DNA from: Cephalothrix simula
Lineage: Eukaryota; Nemertea; Palaeonemertea; Archinemertea; Cephalotrichidae
DNA length: 17,386 nucleotides
Direction of reading: 5' to 3'
NCBI GenBank assembly: GCA_035591015.1
Contig: JAXIUW010248059.1
Location: forward strand, 1 to 17,386
The stretch's first letter is position 1; every line of letters starts with the position of its first letter. Positions 8,766-17,386 of this stretch are shown in pieces. The position numbers and the translations under genes were made by a program. The notes beneath the pieces were generated by a model that was given only the letters and a program-made list of their open reading frames with translations, was not told the origin of the DNA and did not search any database.

Positions 8766-9312
8766 CAGGGGGAGAGGGTTTTCAGTAAACCTCAGACACG
8801 TAGCGTTATTTTTTTGCAAATTGGGTTTTGACACTCACCACCCAAATTATCTGACATTTGGTGAAGTTATCTGACACCGGCCCAGGAGACCACCCAATTT
8901 ACCTGACGTAAGATAAAAATAAAATGACACCAGCCAAAAACACCCACCCAAAAATTTTTGCTTTTGCGACATTTTTTTTCCAAAATTTTATTTTTACATG
9001 ACAGAATTTTCTTGATACCACCAAATTTATCTGACGTCAGATAAATTTTATGGCAAAAATTTCTTTAGAACACCCAAATTACCTGACGTAAGATAAAATG
9101 AAATGACACCGGCCAAGAACGCCCACCCAAAATTTTTGGGTTTCGTGAAATTTTTTTCCAAAATTTTATTGATACCACCCAATTTATCTGACGTCAGACA
9201 AACAATTTATCTGACTTCAGATAAAATATTTTGCTAAATTTGCCAGACACCATAATTTATCTGACATTTTTTTGGCCGTTTGGTGTTTGAGGTTATCTGA
9301 CAAACCCCCCTG
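8766..9312. mobile_element. 547-bp MITE (hAT-like ends) with internal TTATCTGAC repeats
   Basis: The left end reads CAGGGGG-AGA-GGGTTTTCAGTAAACCTC. The right end, reverse complemented, reads CAGGGGGGTTTGTCAGATAACCTC: terminal inverted repeats of about 25 bp with small indels. Exact 7-bp duplications GATAAAG flank both ends. CAGGG termini are typical of hAT transposons, although hAT duplications are normally 8 bp; other 6-8-bp-duplication families remain possible. There is no transposase frame, so it is non-autonomous. Inside, two copies of a ~180-bp unit begin at 8892 and 9072, and TTATCTGAC or TTACCTGAC occurs nine times (8847, 8867, 8899, 9027, 9079, 9184, 9207, 9257, 9293), several joined head-to-head to the reverse motif. 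Confidence 0.8.
9023..9048. repeat. Perfect 26-bp palindrome with a TGACGTCA centre
   Basis: The core TTATCTGACGTCAGATAA (9027-9044) is extended by AAAT/ATTT to a 26-bp perfect palindrome. The centre is the CRE octamer TGACGTCA and each wing contains GATAA, the GATA-factor core. Related imperfect palindromes occur at 8899-8916, 9079-9096, 9184-9201 and 9207-9224 of the same MITE. Confidence 0.75.
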
Positions 9313-9319
9313 GATAAAG
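9313..9319. repeat. Right target-site duplication GATAAAG
   Basis: Exact repeat of 8759-8765, directly after the CCCCCCTG terminus of the MITE. Confidence 0.75.
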
Positions 9320-10493
9320 TAATAATACCATGATATATATTTATCCAAGATGAAAATAATCATTTCATTTATTTTCCCGGGTTATTTACATAAGCATCAC
9401 ATACAATGTTCACAAATTTTCGGTACATGGAACTTACAAAGTCAAAATATTTTCTTTTCAAATCATCAAAAATACCTTTTTGTTATATAAATGTTAGGTA
9501 TAACTTTTTACTTGATATTTTATTTTGGAATGGAAGAACTTAGTCAAATTCATTGCCCAACACTAACGCTGTCTCCTTTAGAAAAGAGAATTCTAAACGT
9601 TTTGCGTTGACTTTGAGATTTTTTTCTACTTCTGGTGATGCGAATAATAGACCTTAGGTAAAACTTTTATGAAATGATCAATGATGGAAGGCATATTTAT
9701 TTCTTTTTTTTAATTATTTACCGAAATGGTAGACAGGGTATTACGTGTGAGTTTGGTACTATGTAATATGAAATCAGGGAAAATTTTTAAAAAATAAGTT
9801 ATCTATAGATCAGGGAAATTTTAGAAATAAATAATGGTAGTCATGGTATTAAAATGATGCGCGTATTGTTGCAAAACCAACTTAAGCAAAAGTCCCCTTG
9901 CAAACCTTTAAAATTTTTATATTGAAATTATATTGATAGTTTTGGTTTATTTTATGTTTATCATCAAAGGAAAATGTAAACGTTGTGTTGTCCTAGATGT
10001 GCTTTATGCAGTGTTGTCAATTTTATACTGGTCAAATTTTATTTTGTTTTTTGATCCCGATATTGGAGTTAATATAAACTATGTAAAAATCTGAATTTTG
10101 AGAAGTAGAAATTTTACATGTAGAAATGTCATTTTTTTAATGTGCTGCTATGGACTTAAAGAAGGGGCTTTTTGAATTTAAACTGCCGTTTACCCAAATT
10201 GTGTGAAGTTTACAAATATTTAATCAATATATCCAATATAGAAGATTTTCCAGGTACCCCTTTGATGATAAACATTTTTCGTCTTTATTTCCAATGTGTA
10301 TTTAGATAGAAATGAAAAATATTTGATAATCCATGCGATCATCTACTTGTATAATATTTGAAAAAGAATAATGCATTAGATTAGTGTGATTTTATATCAA
10401 AAGAGGGCATCCTACTGTGATTTTTATCATTTAGATGATCTTTTATGTTTTTTTTATTCTTGTCGTTCTGAATATTTAGTCAAATGGCGTCTA

Positions 10494-10507
10494 GTTACCA
10501 TAGCAAT
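10494..10507. promoter_or_regulatory. X-box-like (RFX) word GTTACCATAGCAAT
   Basis: GTTACC-AT-AGCAAT matches the palindromic RFX X-box (GTNRCC, short spacer, RGYAAC) at all but the last base. It lies in a slightly more GC-rich patch with a nearby GGTTGCTACG. A single 14-bp match in 17 kb can be chance. Confidence 0.25.
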
Positions 10508-11454
10508 TAGTAAGGCATTTTGGTTGCTACGTTTGCAGACTAGGGCTACTCTTAAGCATATGTAACTTGACTTAGAATTTCATATGACTAGGCTTTTGTG
10601 AAAGTAAAATGAGTATATACCACAGTTCTTTCTTCTTTTATTTTCTGTGTACTGAATATTCATTGTTGTAAAAAAGAGGCAGATTTAGGGAGGTTTAAAT
10701 ATTTAAATTCATTCCTTCCTCTTTTATTGTGATATTGTCTTATGTGCTGTGGAAAAAATCGTGCTATGAAGTCTTTCATGTTATAAACGCATTTATATCA
10801 ATTCGAATATTCCTTACACAGTTTTACGGCTACAGCTATATCTATTCGACATGATTTCTTATTCTCATAAAGTCTTCATGCCTATTCTTTGTTGCAATTG
10901 TAACTTAAAATGCAGGGATTTATTTTTTTGCTCTTTTGTTATTAAGTAAAGATAAATATATACATATTAACTTTATTGAAAATAATATTTAATCAAGAGT
11001 GTTCTTATTAGACACGTTATTTAAATTAGCTCATTTTTGATTTAAGGTATGACCTGCATAATGTGTATTTTGTAAAAAAAATGTAATCAGCACAATTCTG
11101 CAATTTTCCAATCGTTAATATTTTTACACTTTTAGTTCAATTAAAAATTTAAGATTAGTTAAAGTATAAGGTAAATTTTTTTTTACGAATTATAGACATT
11201 GTGTAATGTCATGCAGAGTTTTGATTTTAAAACCCAAAAACCGGTTGGTTTCTTGGATAGTGAGAAGAGTTAATAGTGAAAAATCTAAAACAGATGTAAA
11301 TTGTTAATATTAACGACACACTTTGTGCGTTTGAGTCTGTCTAACCTTTTAGCATTTATAACATCTCTTATTTTAGCAATTTTATAAGCTATAGCAAAAA
11401 GCTTGTCTATGATTGAAAGGGGTATAAAATAATTCTTCATCTAAAAGACTTGAA

Positions 11455-11490
11455 ACTTGTAATTCAGTGAAAACTTGTAATTCAGTGAAA
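11455..11490. repeat. 18-bp tandem duplication
   Basis: ACTTGTAATTCAGTGAAA occurs twice in perfect tandem (11455-11472, 11473-11490). It is a simple short duplication with no sign of an element around it. Confidence 0.8.
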
Positions 11491-11650
11491 ATGTGCATAT
11501 GTCATTCTCTATGTATTATAACCTAATTATGTAAACATATAACTTTTGATACCTTTCCCTGTTTAAAGCAATCATGTTTATATTTACCTATAGGCAATGA
11601 TTTGTATTGCTACCGCTAGTTGTCCTGTAGTAAAGTCTTTTTAAATTTTC

Positions 11651-11762
11651 GTCACACATCGCTGTATTGCGCAATATGCAATGTCTATCTCTCTAATCAC
11701 GTGATATAAATGGGGCTTATAGAGAGAGTATCCATGGCAACGGCGATGTTTATGATGTGACA
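11651..11762. repeat. Imperfect foldback with a CACGTG palindrome near the loop
   Basis: The left side GTCACACATCGCTG...CTATCTCTCTAA (11651-11694) can pair with the right side TTATAGAGAGAGTAT...GGCGATG...GATGTGAC (11718-11762), with bulges. ATCACGTGAT (11696-11705), a perfect palindrome with a CACGTG E-box, lies in the loop. This patch is less AT-rich than its surroundings. It may be a short decayed MITE or a hairpin-forming RNA segment. Confidence 0.4.
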
Positions 11763-14700
11763 CCATTTTGTACACTTTTAAACTAATATTATTATATTAC
11801 CATCAATTTGTGTAAATTTGTTGTGGCCTAGGCGTAAATAGGTAGCAGGGAGGTAAAGAGTTATGTTTAGATATTGGGAAATTTCATTAGTTACTTGAGC
11901 ATCTGTTAATTTTAATATACAAATCTTGTCTTTATCCACATTTGTTAATTAATCTATGTGTATCTTTTATTATTAATTACCTGATTTTTCGCTCACAATT
12001 TTAGACATTTTACCCGTTATTTGAAGTTTATTTTCATTTTTAAAACATTAGTAATACTTTATCAATATTCGGTTTCTGATAATTTCTGGTATAGATTATG
12101 TTACAATGAATTTTTGGTAGTTTTTTTAAAAATTGATATCGCTTTTTCTCAGCAAATAATTGAGCCACCCAAATTCAATTTTTCTTCAATATTTTATGAA
12201 ACAAAAATTGAAAATAAACCAAAATTAGCCAGTTTTAGTTACGAAATGCACTTCGTTATTACGAAAATACGTACGACTTACACAAGAGTACGTACTATCA
12301 TTTGTTAAAGGTTACTTCTATTATTTCTGCCCTTGTGCAGTGTTGTTATGATGTATTTTATGTTTTTATCATCTTTTTAAATTCAGCACTCTAGTCAATA
12401 TTTTTTAAAATGTTGTGTTATATACAAATACTAAGTTGTTTACCTCGTAACTAATGTGGATATAAATAGATTTGAATCATTTTATTTAAGTTCACAGTGT
12501 GCGATATGTGGTGCCAAAGTGTTTGTCTTCTTTAGTTTATTCTCCACTGTAGAAACTGCTGCAAATCAACTAAAGAGGGCATAGCAGTCGGTTTTTTTGC
12601 TTTCACTTGGATAAGTTGCCTTGAATGTAATTGTTTTGCATGATTGGAAGTTGGGGTCTGTTTTTCAGACTAATTGTTCTGTGATGTAATTGTAGTTGGT
12701 CATGTTTATAATCGTACGTCTGTCCATTTTTGTCGTTTTATCCGGCTAAATCAGGTTATCAGTCTAAATTGTTAAAAGATTTAAAATTATTAAGTCTATT
12801 AAAGAAATTTTATACATATCTAGCTCACAAAAATATTGTTATTCAAAATGTTTATATTTTATTTTCAATAGCTTTTTTTAAAAACTCAGTTTCCTTTATC
12901 AGTATAGTTTGGATTTTAGAAATAATTTCCTTTATATTTTTTTTTTATAAACTTATCATAAATGACAAATTTTTTCAACTATTAGTATAACACTCACAAA
13001 CAATTTACACAAAATTAGTTAAATCTTTCTAGTCTACTCTAAATTGATGAATGTTGAGACAAGAAGTATGAAATGGCTTATAACTATAAATATACACTAG
13101 TCTTTTTTAATAATTAATTAAATAATAACATAAGAAAATGCATGATAATTTCTTTGGCTTGGATATTTAACGTTATAATCACACATTTTAATAACTTCTG
13201 CTGTAATAATTATATTATACGTGGTAAATTTTGTTATTTAAAGCACTCTTCAGCAATTGTTCAATTAATGTCATCTAAAATATTTTCTTCATCAGTGTTT
13301 AGGTAACGTAACAATTGAATTAGTTTAAAATATTATTTGAGGTGCCATTTTTTCTTTTTTTCACAAGTTAATGTAAATTTAATAAGCAGCTTGTATTTTA
13401 TGGTACCGGTGTAACTTATGTCTTTTTTTCGTAACACTAGTCACAAAGTTTGAACCTTTATTGTTAATTTAATAAGTATAGGTGCTGCAGTAATTTTGTT
13501 GAATTCTTTATAGTTTATGTGTAAAAATTGTGAAAAGATTCTGATTGGATTTTGATTTTGTGTTATTACGTTAATATTACTGCAGTGTTTATATAATATT
13601 GTTGAGTGACATTATCTTGTTAAATGTGATAGAAATTTATTTCTTTTTTTATGTGGCAGAGTATGTATGGGCAAGTCTGATGTAAAAATCTGTTTAATTG
13701 TATATAATATATGTAAGTATAGATCTTATATAGTCAATATTGTTATGATTATGCAGTATCCTTTACTCATTCTTTATAGTGAATACCAATTTATTTTCTT
13801 AAACCACATGTACAAAATCGGGCGTTACGTGTTTAAAATTCTATTCGTTTTCTAGCCTAGTATATTAATTACTATGTTTTTGTAAAAATTTTTGTTTGTT
13901 ATTGTTAAGTCGTGAACCATTCCTAGCAATTTTGGGCATTTTTGTTTTAGTTAGTAAACATTTGACGTTTTTTGTTTGTAAAGAACTGGAGTTTCGTGGT
14001 TATAGTTTCGTGTAAAGTTTGTAAAAAATACTAAATTGTAAGATTTAATATTTTTTCAGTCTTACAACAATCTTATATCACATCAATCGTAATTGAAGGG
14101 TTTGGTCAATATCGTTTGATAGAGAATGTCAATTACACTGTCTCGATAATTTTATAAATGATATTAGAATTTATTAATACATGTACATGTATTTTCAGAA
14201 TGTCAACTAAATGAGTACTAGCGCGTAATTTTAACTAATAACATACATTTGAAAAAAGTATTTTAGAATCAATTCTGTATTCTAAAAATTACCTTTGCAT
14301 AAGTCTTTCTTATTATTAAATATTTTTTACATTTTCAAAAAAAAATCTTTTACAAGCAATATATGTCTTTTTATATTGTTTTAATTTTAATTTTAAAGGG
14401 GCAATTTTGTTTTGAGAATAACGGGAGTCGCAGTTTTCTGTGATTTTGCTTGGTTTCACTCTTTAGATTGTAAGTGATATTATAATATTTAACTTTAGTA
14501 TAAATATACATGTAATAAAGAACGAGTGATTTACAACATTTCATCCGCTTTTTCACGACATAAAACTAATAAAATAATTCTTAGTCCATTTTACTTCATA
14601 TTACATATATTAGCTATTGGAATTCTATGTTTTTTATAATTTGAGTGGGCACTTTTTCCTTAGTAATCGATATAAGAAAATTTGAGTCGTGTATATGAAA

Positions 14701-15057
14701 ACTTGTACAGTCTGATTTACATATAGTGAAGCCTAAAACTGTATTATGCAGTATAGTAAATAGTAATTTTAAAAAATTCCCTATTGGATAATTTATTGTA
14801 CAATGATATCTTAAATTTTCACCCATTAAGTCTTGCCCAGATACTGCGGTTGTATGTTTTTAGATTTAAATAATGGTGTAATTCGAGTGAACACGTTTAA
14901 ATATGTTATTATCATACTAATTCTGGGTAATAGTGTTTTTCGAGTTAATCCATTTTTGATCTAAATAATTAGAGTCAAGATCCACAACCTTTTGAGGTTT
15001 GTTGGCGTGCGCTGCCACTGTTTCACATAATTCAGGGAATAGTTGTATCTTGTTAAA

Positions 15058-15063
15058 AATAAA
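15058..15063 (+). promoter_or_regulatory. Candidate distal poly(A) signal AATAAA
   Basis: AATAAA followed by GATAATTGGCATTATG and then a strong pyrimidine/T tract (TTTTCTTCTG then T10 at 15102-15111). This is the best hexamer-plus-U-rich arrangement after the zinc-finger gene. If used, the 3' UTR would be about 9 kb. Alternatively the T tract plus TTTTAAG could be mistaken for a splice acceptor. Confidence 0.3.
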
Positions 15064-15117
15064 GATAATTGGCATTATGTTACAAGTAAGCTTTTCTTCT
15101 GTTTTTTTTTTCTTTTA

Positions 15118-15775
15118 AGGGGTAAGCAAGATGGAAAATTCCCCAAAAGCAAAAACCTAACCTCTCTGAAATCATTATAAAAGCAATTGTGTTTAAAACA
15201 GGACTTATTGTAAAAGATTTTTTGAAAAACTATAGCATGATCGCCAGAGTTAAAGGTAGGTTAAAAGTGGCCTGTTTGACTTAGTTTTTCAAAATCAACT
15301 TTCCATGCCTTAAAAGTATTCCATGATATTAATTGATATTAATTGCATATACATGTGTAGATTCGTATACTACATGTACTAATTAGTATACGAAATTCTG
15401 GTATGTTAATGAATGACCTGACAAAGGCATAATTTTTACTTCATTTTGAATAAAAAGTATAATCTGTCTAACGTACGTAAAATGGATATGTAAAGGATAT
15501 ATTAAGCTTAATTTTTCAAAAATTTTTATGTTAAAATTAAAGAAGATTCATATCCGGGAACCCTTTAATTATAAATTGTCTTCATTTTACCTGCTTACGT
15601 TACAAATTACGCCTTTCATCCATGTTGATCCTGCTTGATCAATGTTTTAAGATAGCCCAATGTGATGACCCTCCAGCTAAAAACGTGCCTTATATATACA
15701 TTAGGCCTACACACTCAAGGACAAAATGACGAGTTGGGTTGGGTTTAGGGCATCTTTTTGCCCAATGACAATGTT
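15118..15775. other. AT-rich non-coding stretch
   Basis: No gene seen. It contains a tandem ATATTAATTG pair (about 15325-15345), the hairpin listed at 15362-15394 and isolated TAGGCCTAC and GTTGGGTTGGGTTTAGGG words. It separates the T-biased region from the repeat-dense right end. Confidence 0.4.
15362..15394. repeat. 10-bp-stem hairpin TTCGTATACT / AGTATACGAA
   Basis: A perfect 10-bp inverted repeat (15362-15371, 15385-15394) with a 13-nt loop containing ACATGTACT. Confidence 0.6.
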
Positions 15776-15798
15776 AGTTCTTGAAATTCATTTCAACA
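15776..15798. repeat. Copy of the downstream hairpin loop
   Basis: The 23 bases here match the loop of the large hairpin (15885-15907) at 21 of 23 positions. The similarity starts and stops at the loop limits. The core TTGAAAT-TC-ATTTCAA is itself self-complementary. Confidence 0.65.
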
Positions 15799-15823
15799 CT
15801 AACCTGCTAACATAACGAAGAAC

Positions 15824-15968
15824 CGTGGCTATTAACCAAGGCCAGGGTCCGAAAATACCTCGACTGCAGAAAAATCTTACACACAGTACTTGAAATTTAT
15901 TTCAACAGTGTGTAAGATTTTTCTGCAGTCGAGGTATTTTCGGACCCTGGCCTTGGTGAATAGCCACG
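15824..15968. repeat. Nearly perfect long hairpin, 61-bp arms and 23-nt loop
   Basis: The left arm (15824-15884, beginning CGTGGCTATTAACCAAGG) and right arm (15908-15968, ending CCTTGGTGAATAGCCACG) are reverse complements at 60 of 61 positions. The only mismatch is in TTAACC versus GGTGAA. Beyond the outer ends the pairing decays to scattered matches. The frame 15890-16246 (+) begins inside the loop and crosses the right arm, but shows no protein motif. Options are a recent inverted duplication, the ends of an unclassified foldback element, a long hairpin RNA source, or a chimeric assembly join. Confidence 0.9.
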
Positions 15969-16016
15969 TTTCTACTTGGAAAGCCCGAATCGCTCTGGAG
16001 TTGAATGATAAAATAA

Positions 16017-16078
16017 ACTCTCTGCCATGTAAATGTATTCCCACAGAACTCTCTGCCATGTACATGTATTCCCAAAGA
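16017..16078 (+). repeat. 31-bp tandem repeat, two full copies plus a partial third
   Basis: The units 16017-16047 and 16048-16078 start ACTCTCTGCCATGTA and end ATTCCCA-AGA; they differ at two positions. A third, degenerate start (ACTCTGCTTTGT) follows at 16079. A 31-bp period is not a multiple of three, which argues against a coding role for the frame that crosses it. Confidence 0.85.
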
Positions 16079-16381
16079 ACTCTGCTTTGTCATCCGACTG
16101 AAGTTTTTCCTGGCTGGATGAGGCACAACCCAAGTGCCATCATCGAACGATTTAAAAAACGCACCGTAGTTACACTATTGGGTTGTTTTCACTCAGACTG
16201 GTTTACCCATATTGCGGTCGCAAGTCCCTATTCCGATGGACCATAGAGCTATCCTCGGTAGTTATAGTAAACCTACTCTAGTGAACGAGAGGATTTCTCT
16301 CCGCCTGCCGTGGAAAAAACCCAGTTCGAAATACACAATGAGGGGGTATGAGAACAGGTTTTTTTTTTAAATACACTATAG
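16079..16381. other. Non-coding spacer between repeats
   Basis: Less AT-rich than the preceding 9 kb, but without a recognisable gene, RNA or terminal repeat. A T9 run at 16361-16369 and a purine-rich tract lead into the adjacent element. Confidence 0.35.
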
Positions 16382-16383
16382 TA

Positions 16384-17341
16384 GGGGAGAGGGGGGGAGA
16401 AGTGGAACACCATGAAATCTCACTTTGAACCCTTATTCGTCAAAATTTAATTGTGATAGAAAATCTGTTCTTGGCTTATATCAAAATTCATAAATTTTTG
16501 AATTAAATAAGTTCAACTTCTGATCAAATATTTCACCAAAAATCAATACTTTTTCGCTACCAGAAAAAAAGTAAAAAACATTCTCGGGTAAAGTGGAACA
16601 CACCACGTGGCAGCTGGAACTCGACTCAACAACCGACTCTCTGCGCGTGCTGTCACTTCGGACCCTTTAATAAAATCATACATCACTAAACCCTTTTGAA
16701 GGCCTGGTTTTGATGTAGTACATGAAAAAGGCTGGAATACATGGACTAAGATCTTAGGGTTTCAAAAATATGCCCCCGGGGTAATGACTCGGTAATGTGG
16801 AACATCGCGGATGCCGGATGGATACTATTGCATTAACAATCGATGTGGGTTCCAAAAATATCTCGAGGCCTAGGACCATTTGCCTCGCCGAAGATACCCT
16901 TTTTGCCCAAAGTTGCCAACAATGATTTAATTTTCAAAATTTCAAAAAACCGGGCCCAAGAGAACACTGTTCCAGTTTAAACCATCCGCGATGTTCCACT
17001 TTACCCCGGGGGCATCTTTTTGAAAGACATGCAAAATTCAAAAAACATCACTCATTTCGTCAAAATGAAAATGTATTTTTATATTCCTGAATGCACTGTA
17101 AAAATTTCAAATCAACTTTAATAGTGAACCATAGAAGACTTCGATATAATCTCGTTGAAAAAGCAGTTCAAAAGGTCCCATACGGCCGCACGCTTGCATA
17201 TTATGAAAAATCGTTAAAGGTACAAACATAATCAATACGTCATTGCATACGTCAGTCGTCACAGTACGAAATCCGGAATGATGTCAATTTTGTGACGTCA
17301 CAAGGTAGGAAAAAATTGACTGTTCCACTTCTCCCCGGCCC
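16384..17341. mobile_element. TA-flanked non-autonomous inverted-repeat element, about 958 bp
   Basis: GGGGAGAAGTGGAACA (16394-16409) near the left end is the exact reverse complement of TGTTCCACTTCTCCCC (17321-17336) near the right end. Extending outward gives TA-GGGG...CCC-TA, consistent with a TA target duplication at 16382-16383 and 17342-17343. A second, inner inverted pair exists: 16760-16813 against 16983-17025, sharing TTTCAAAAA-ATGCCCCCGGGGTAA and TGTGGAACATCGCGGATG. The left copy has an 11-bp insertion that duplicates CGGTAATG-like sequence. No transposase frame is present. A TA duplication suggests a Tc1/mariner-related or other TA-targeting family, but this is inferred from the ends only. 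Confidence 0.6.
16760..17025. repeat. Inner inverted repeat of the TA-flanked element
   Basis: The arms are 16760-16813 and 16983-17025. Both centre on CCCCGGGG followed by GTGGAACATCGCGGATG, or its complement CATCCGCGATGTTCCAC. The spacer is about 170 bp and not palindromic. The GTGGAACA word thus occurs at the outer ends, at 16590-16600 and in both inner arms. Confidence 0.7.
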
Positions 17342-17386
17342 TAAACGGTAAACGGCCTTAAAGACCCTGCATTGAGTTCTTGACTC

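Larger units (their letters stand above)
8505..9579. mobile_element. Older inverted-repeat element interrupted by a MITE
   Basis: The left arm (8505-8667) and right arm (9382-9579) are diverged reverse complements. The clearest blocks are AAAGG-G-CAGCGTTAGTGTT-GGCAATG-ATTTGACTA-GTTC (8505 onward, against 9579 backward), ATTTGAAAAGAAAATAT (8594-8610 against 9447-9463, perfect) and GTATGTGATG-TTATG (8645-8660 against 9404 backward). The right arm has about 27 extra bases between the first two blocks. The 8766-9312 MITE sits in the centre, flanked by its own target duplication, so this outer palindrome was there first. No target duplication of the outer element was found. Confidence 0.6.
9580..15057 (+). 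other. Long AT-rich, T-biased stretch without genes (possible extended 3' UTR)
   Basis: No convincing coding region was found on either strand. The longest frames (12021-12308, 12730-12990) are Phe/Ile/Lys-rich readings of AT-rich DNA. The + strand is visibly richer in T than A through most of the stretch, as in the 3' UTR start, which would fit continuous transcription. Small elements listed separately include an RFX-like word, an 18-bp tandem duplication and an imperfect foldback. Other observations are a 10-bp inverted pair CTGCAGTAAT/ATTACTGCAG (13485-13494, 13576-13585), a TGTATATA word (13699-13706) and AATAAA hexamers at 9826, 12213, 14514 and 14568. Confidence 0.35.

Noticed and set aside
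10670-10732. Possible pre-microRNA hairpin (AAAAGAGG...CCTCTTTT around TTTAAATATTTAAA)
   Set aside because: Pairing is limited to the ends and an AT-rich palindromic centre, with the middle largely unpaired. Expected by chance in this composition.
12021-12308. 95-codon open frame on +
   Set aside because: Phe/Ile/Lys-rich translation of AT-rich DNA with no motif, no splice context and no homology that I recognise.
15092-15118. T-rich tract plus AAG as a 3' splice site for another exon
   Set aside because: The tract ends in AAGG and is not followed by an open, motif-bearing frame. A poly(A)-downstream U-rich element is at least as likely.
15733-15750. GTTGGGTTGGGTTTAGGG, telomere-like
   Set aside because: Too short and irregular for a telomeric array; one isolated G-rich word.
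15890-16246. 118-codon open frame on +
   Set aside because: It begins within the hairpin loop, crosses the hairpin arm and a 31-bp tandem repeat whose period breaks the frame, and shows no domain.

Overview
The window is eukaryotic nuclear DNA, most likely from a marine invertebrate. It has one spliced C2H2 zinc-finger gene, a polypyrimidine/AG splice acceptor, long AT-rich non-coding flanks and many short decayed mobile elements. Bivalve-like or other lophotrochozoan DNA is plausible (ACATGTACATGT-type words, tRNA-like SINE fragment), but nothing here fixes the phylum. There are no operons, no ribosome binding sites and no bacterial features.

Layout. Positions 1-4578 read as intron (or flank) upstream of the gene's last coding exon. 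This stretch holds two diverged ~159-bp-period direct repeats (299-517), an inverted-repeat foldback (868-1087), a broken retroelement coding fragment (1173-1537), a tRNA-related SINE-like patch (about 1805-2016), and a cluster of CCCTCGA/TCGAGGG palindromes shortly before the exon (3848-4371). Positions 4579-6058 are one large terminal exon with 492 in-frame codons. It encodes a nuclear zinc-finger protein with fingers at both ends of a long low-complexity linker.

Positions 6059 to about 15,100 contain no convincing gene. The + strand is persistently T-rich and has several AATAAA hexamers. It may be a very long 3' untranslated region, the best distal end being the AATAAA at 15058 followed by a T10 run, or it may be intergenic DNA. 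Nested inside is a clean 547-bp MITE (8766-9312) with 7-bp target-site duplications. It carries nine TTAYCTGAC words, some forming GATA-CRE-GATA-like palindromes, and it sits in the middle of an older inverted repeat (8505-8667 / 9382-9579).

The last 1.6 kb holds a nearly perfect 61-bp-arm hairpin whose 23-nt loop is duplicated about 110 bp upstream (15776-15968), a 31-bp tandem repeat, and a 958-bp TA-flanked non-autonomous inverted-repeat element (16384-17341) built on repeated AGTGGAACA words.

Only one protein-coding gene is supported; no pathway or gene cluster can be inferred. The unusual content is structural: nested and palindromic repeats around and downstream of a regulatory gene.
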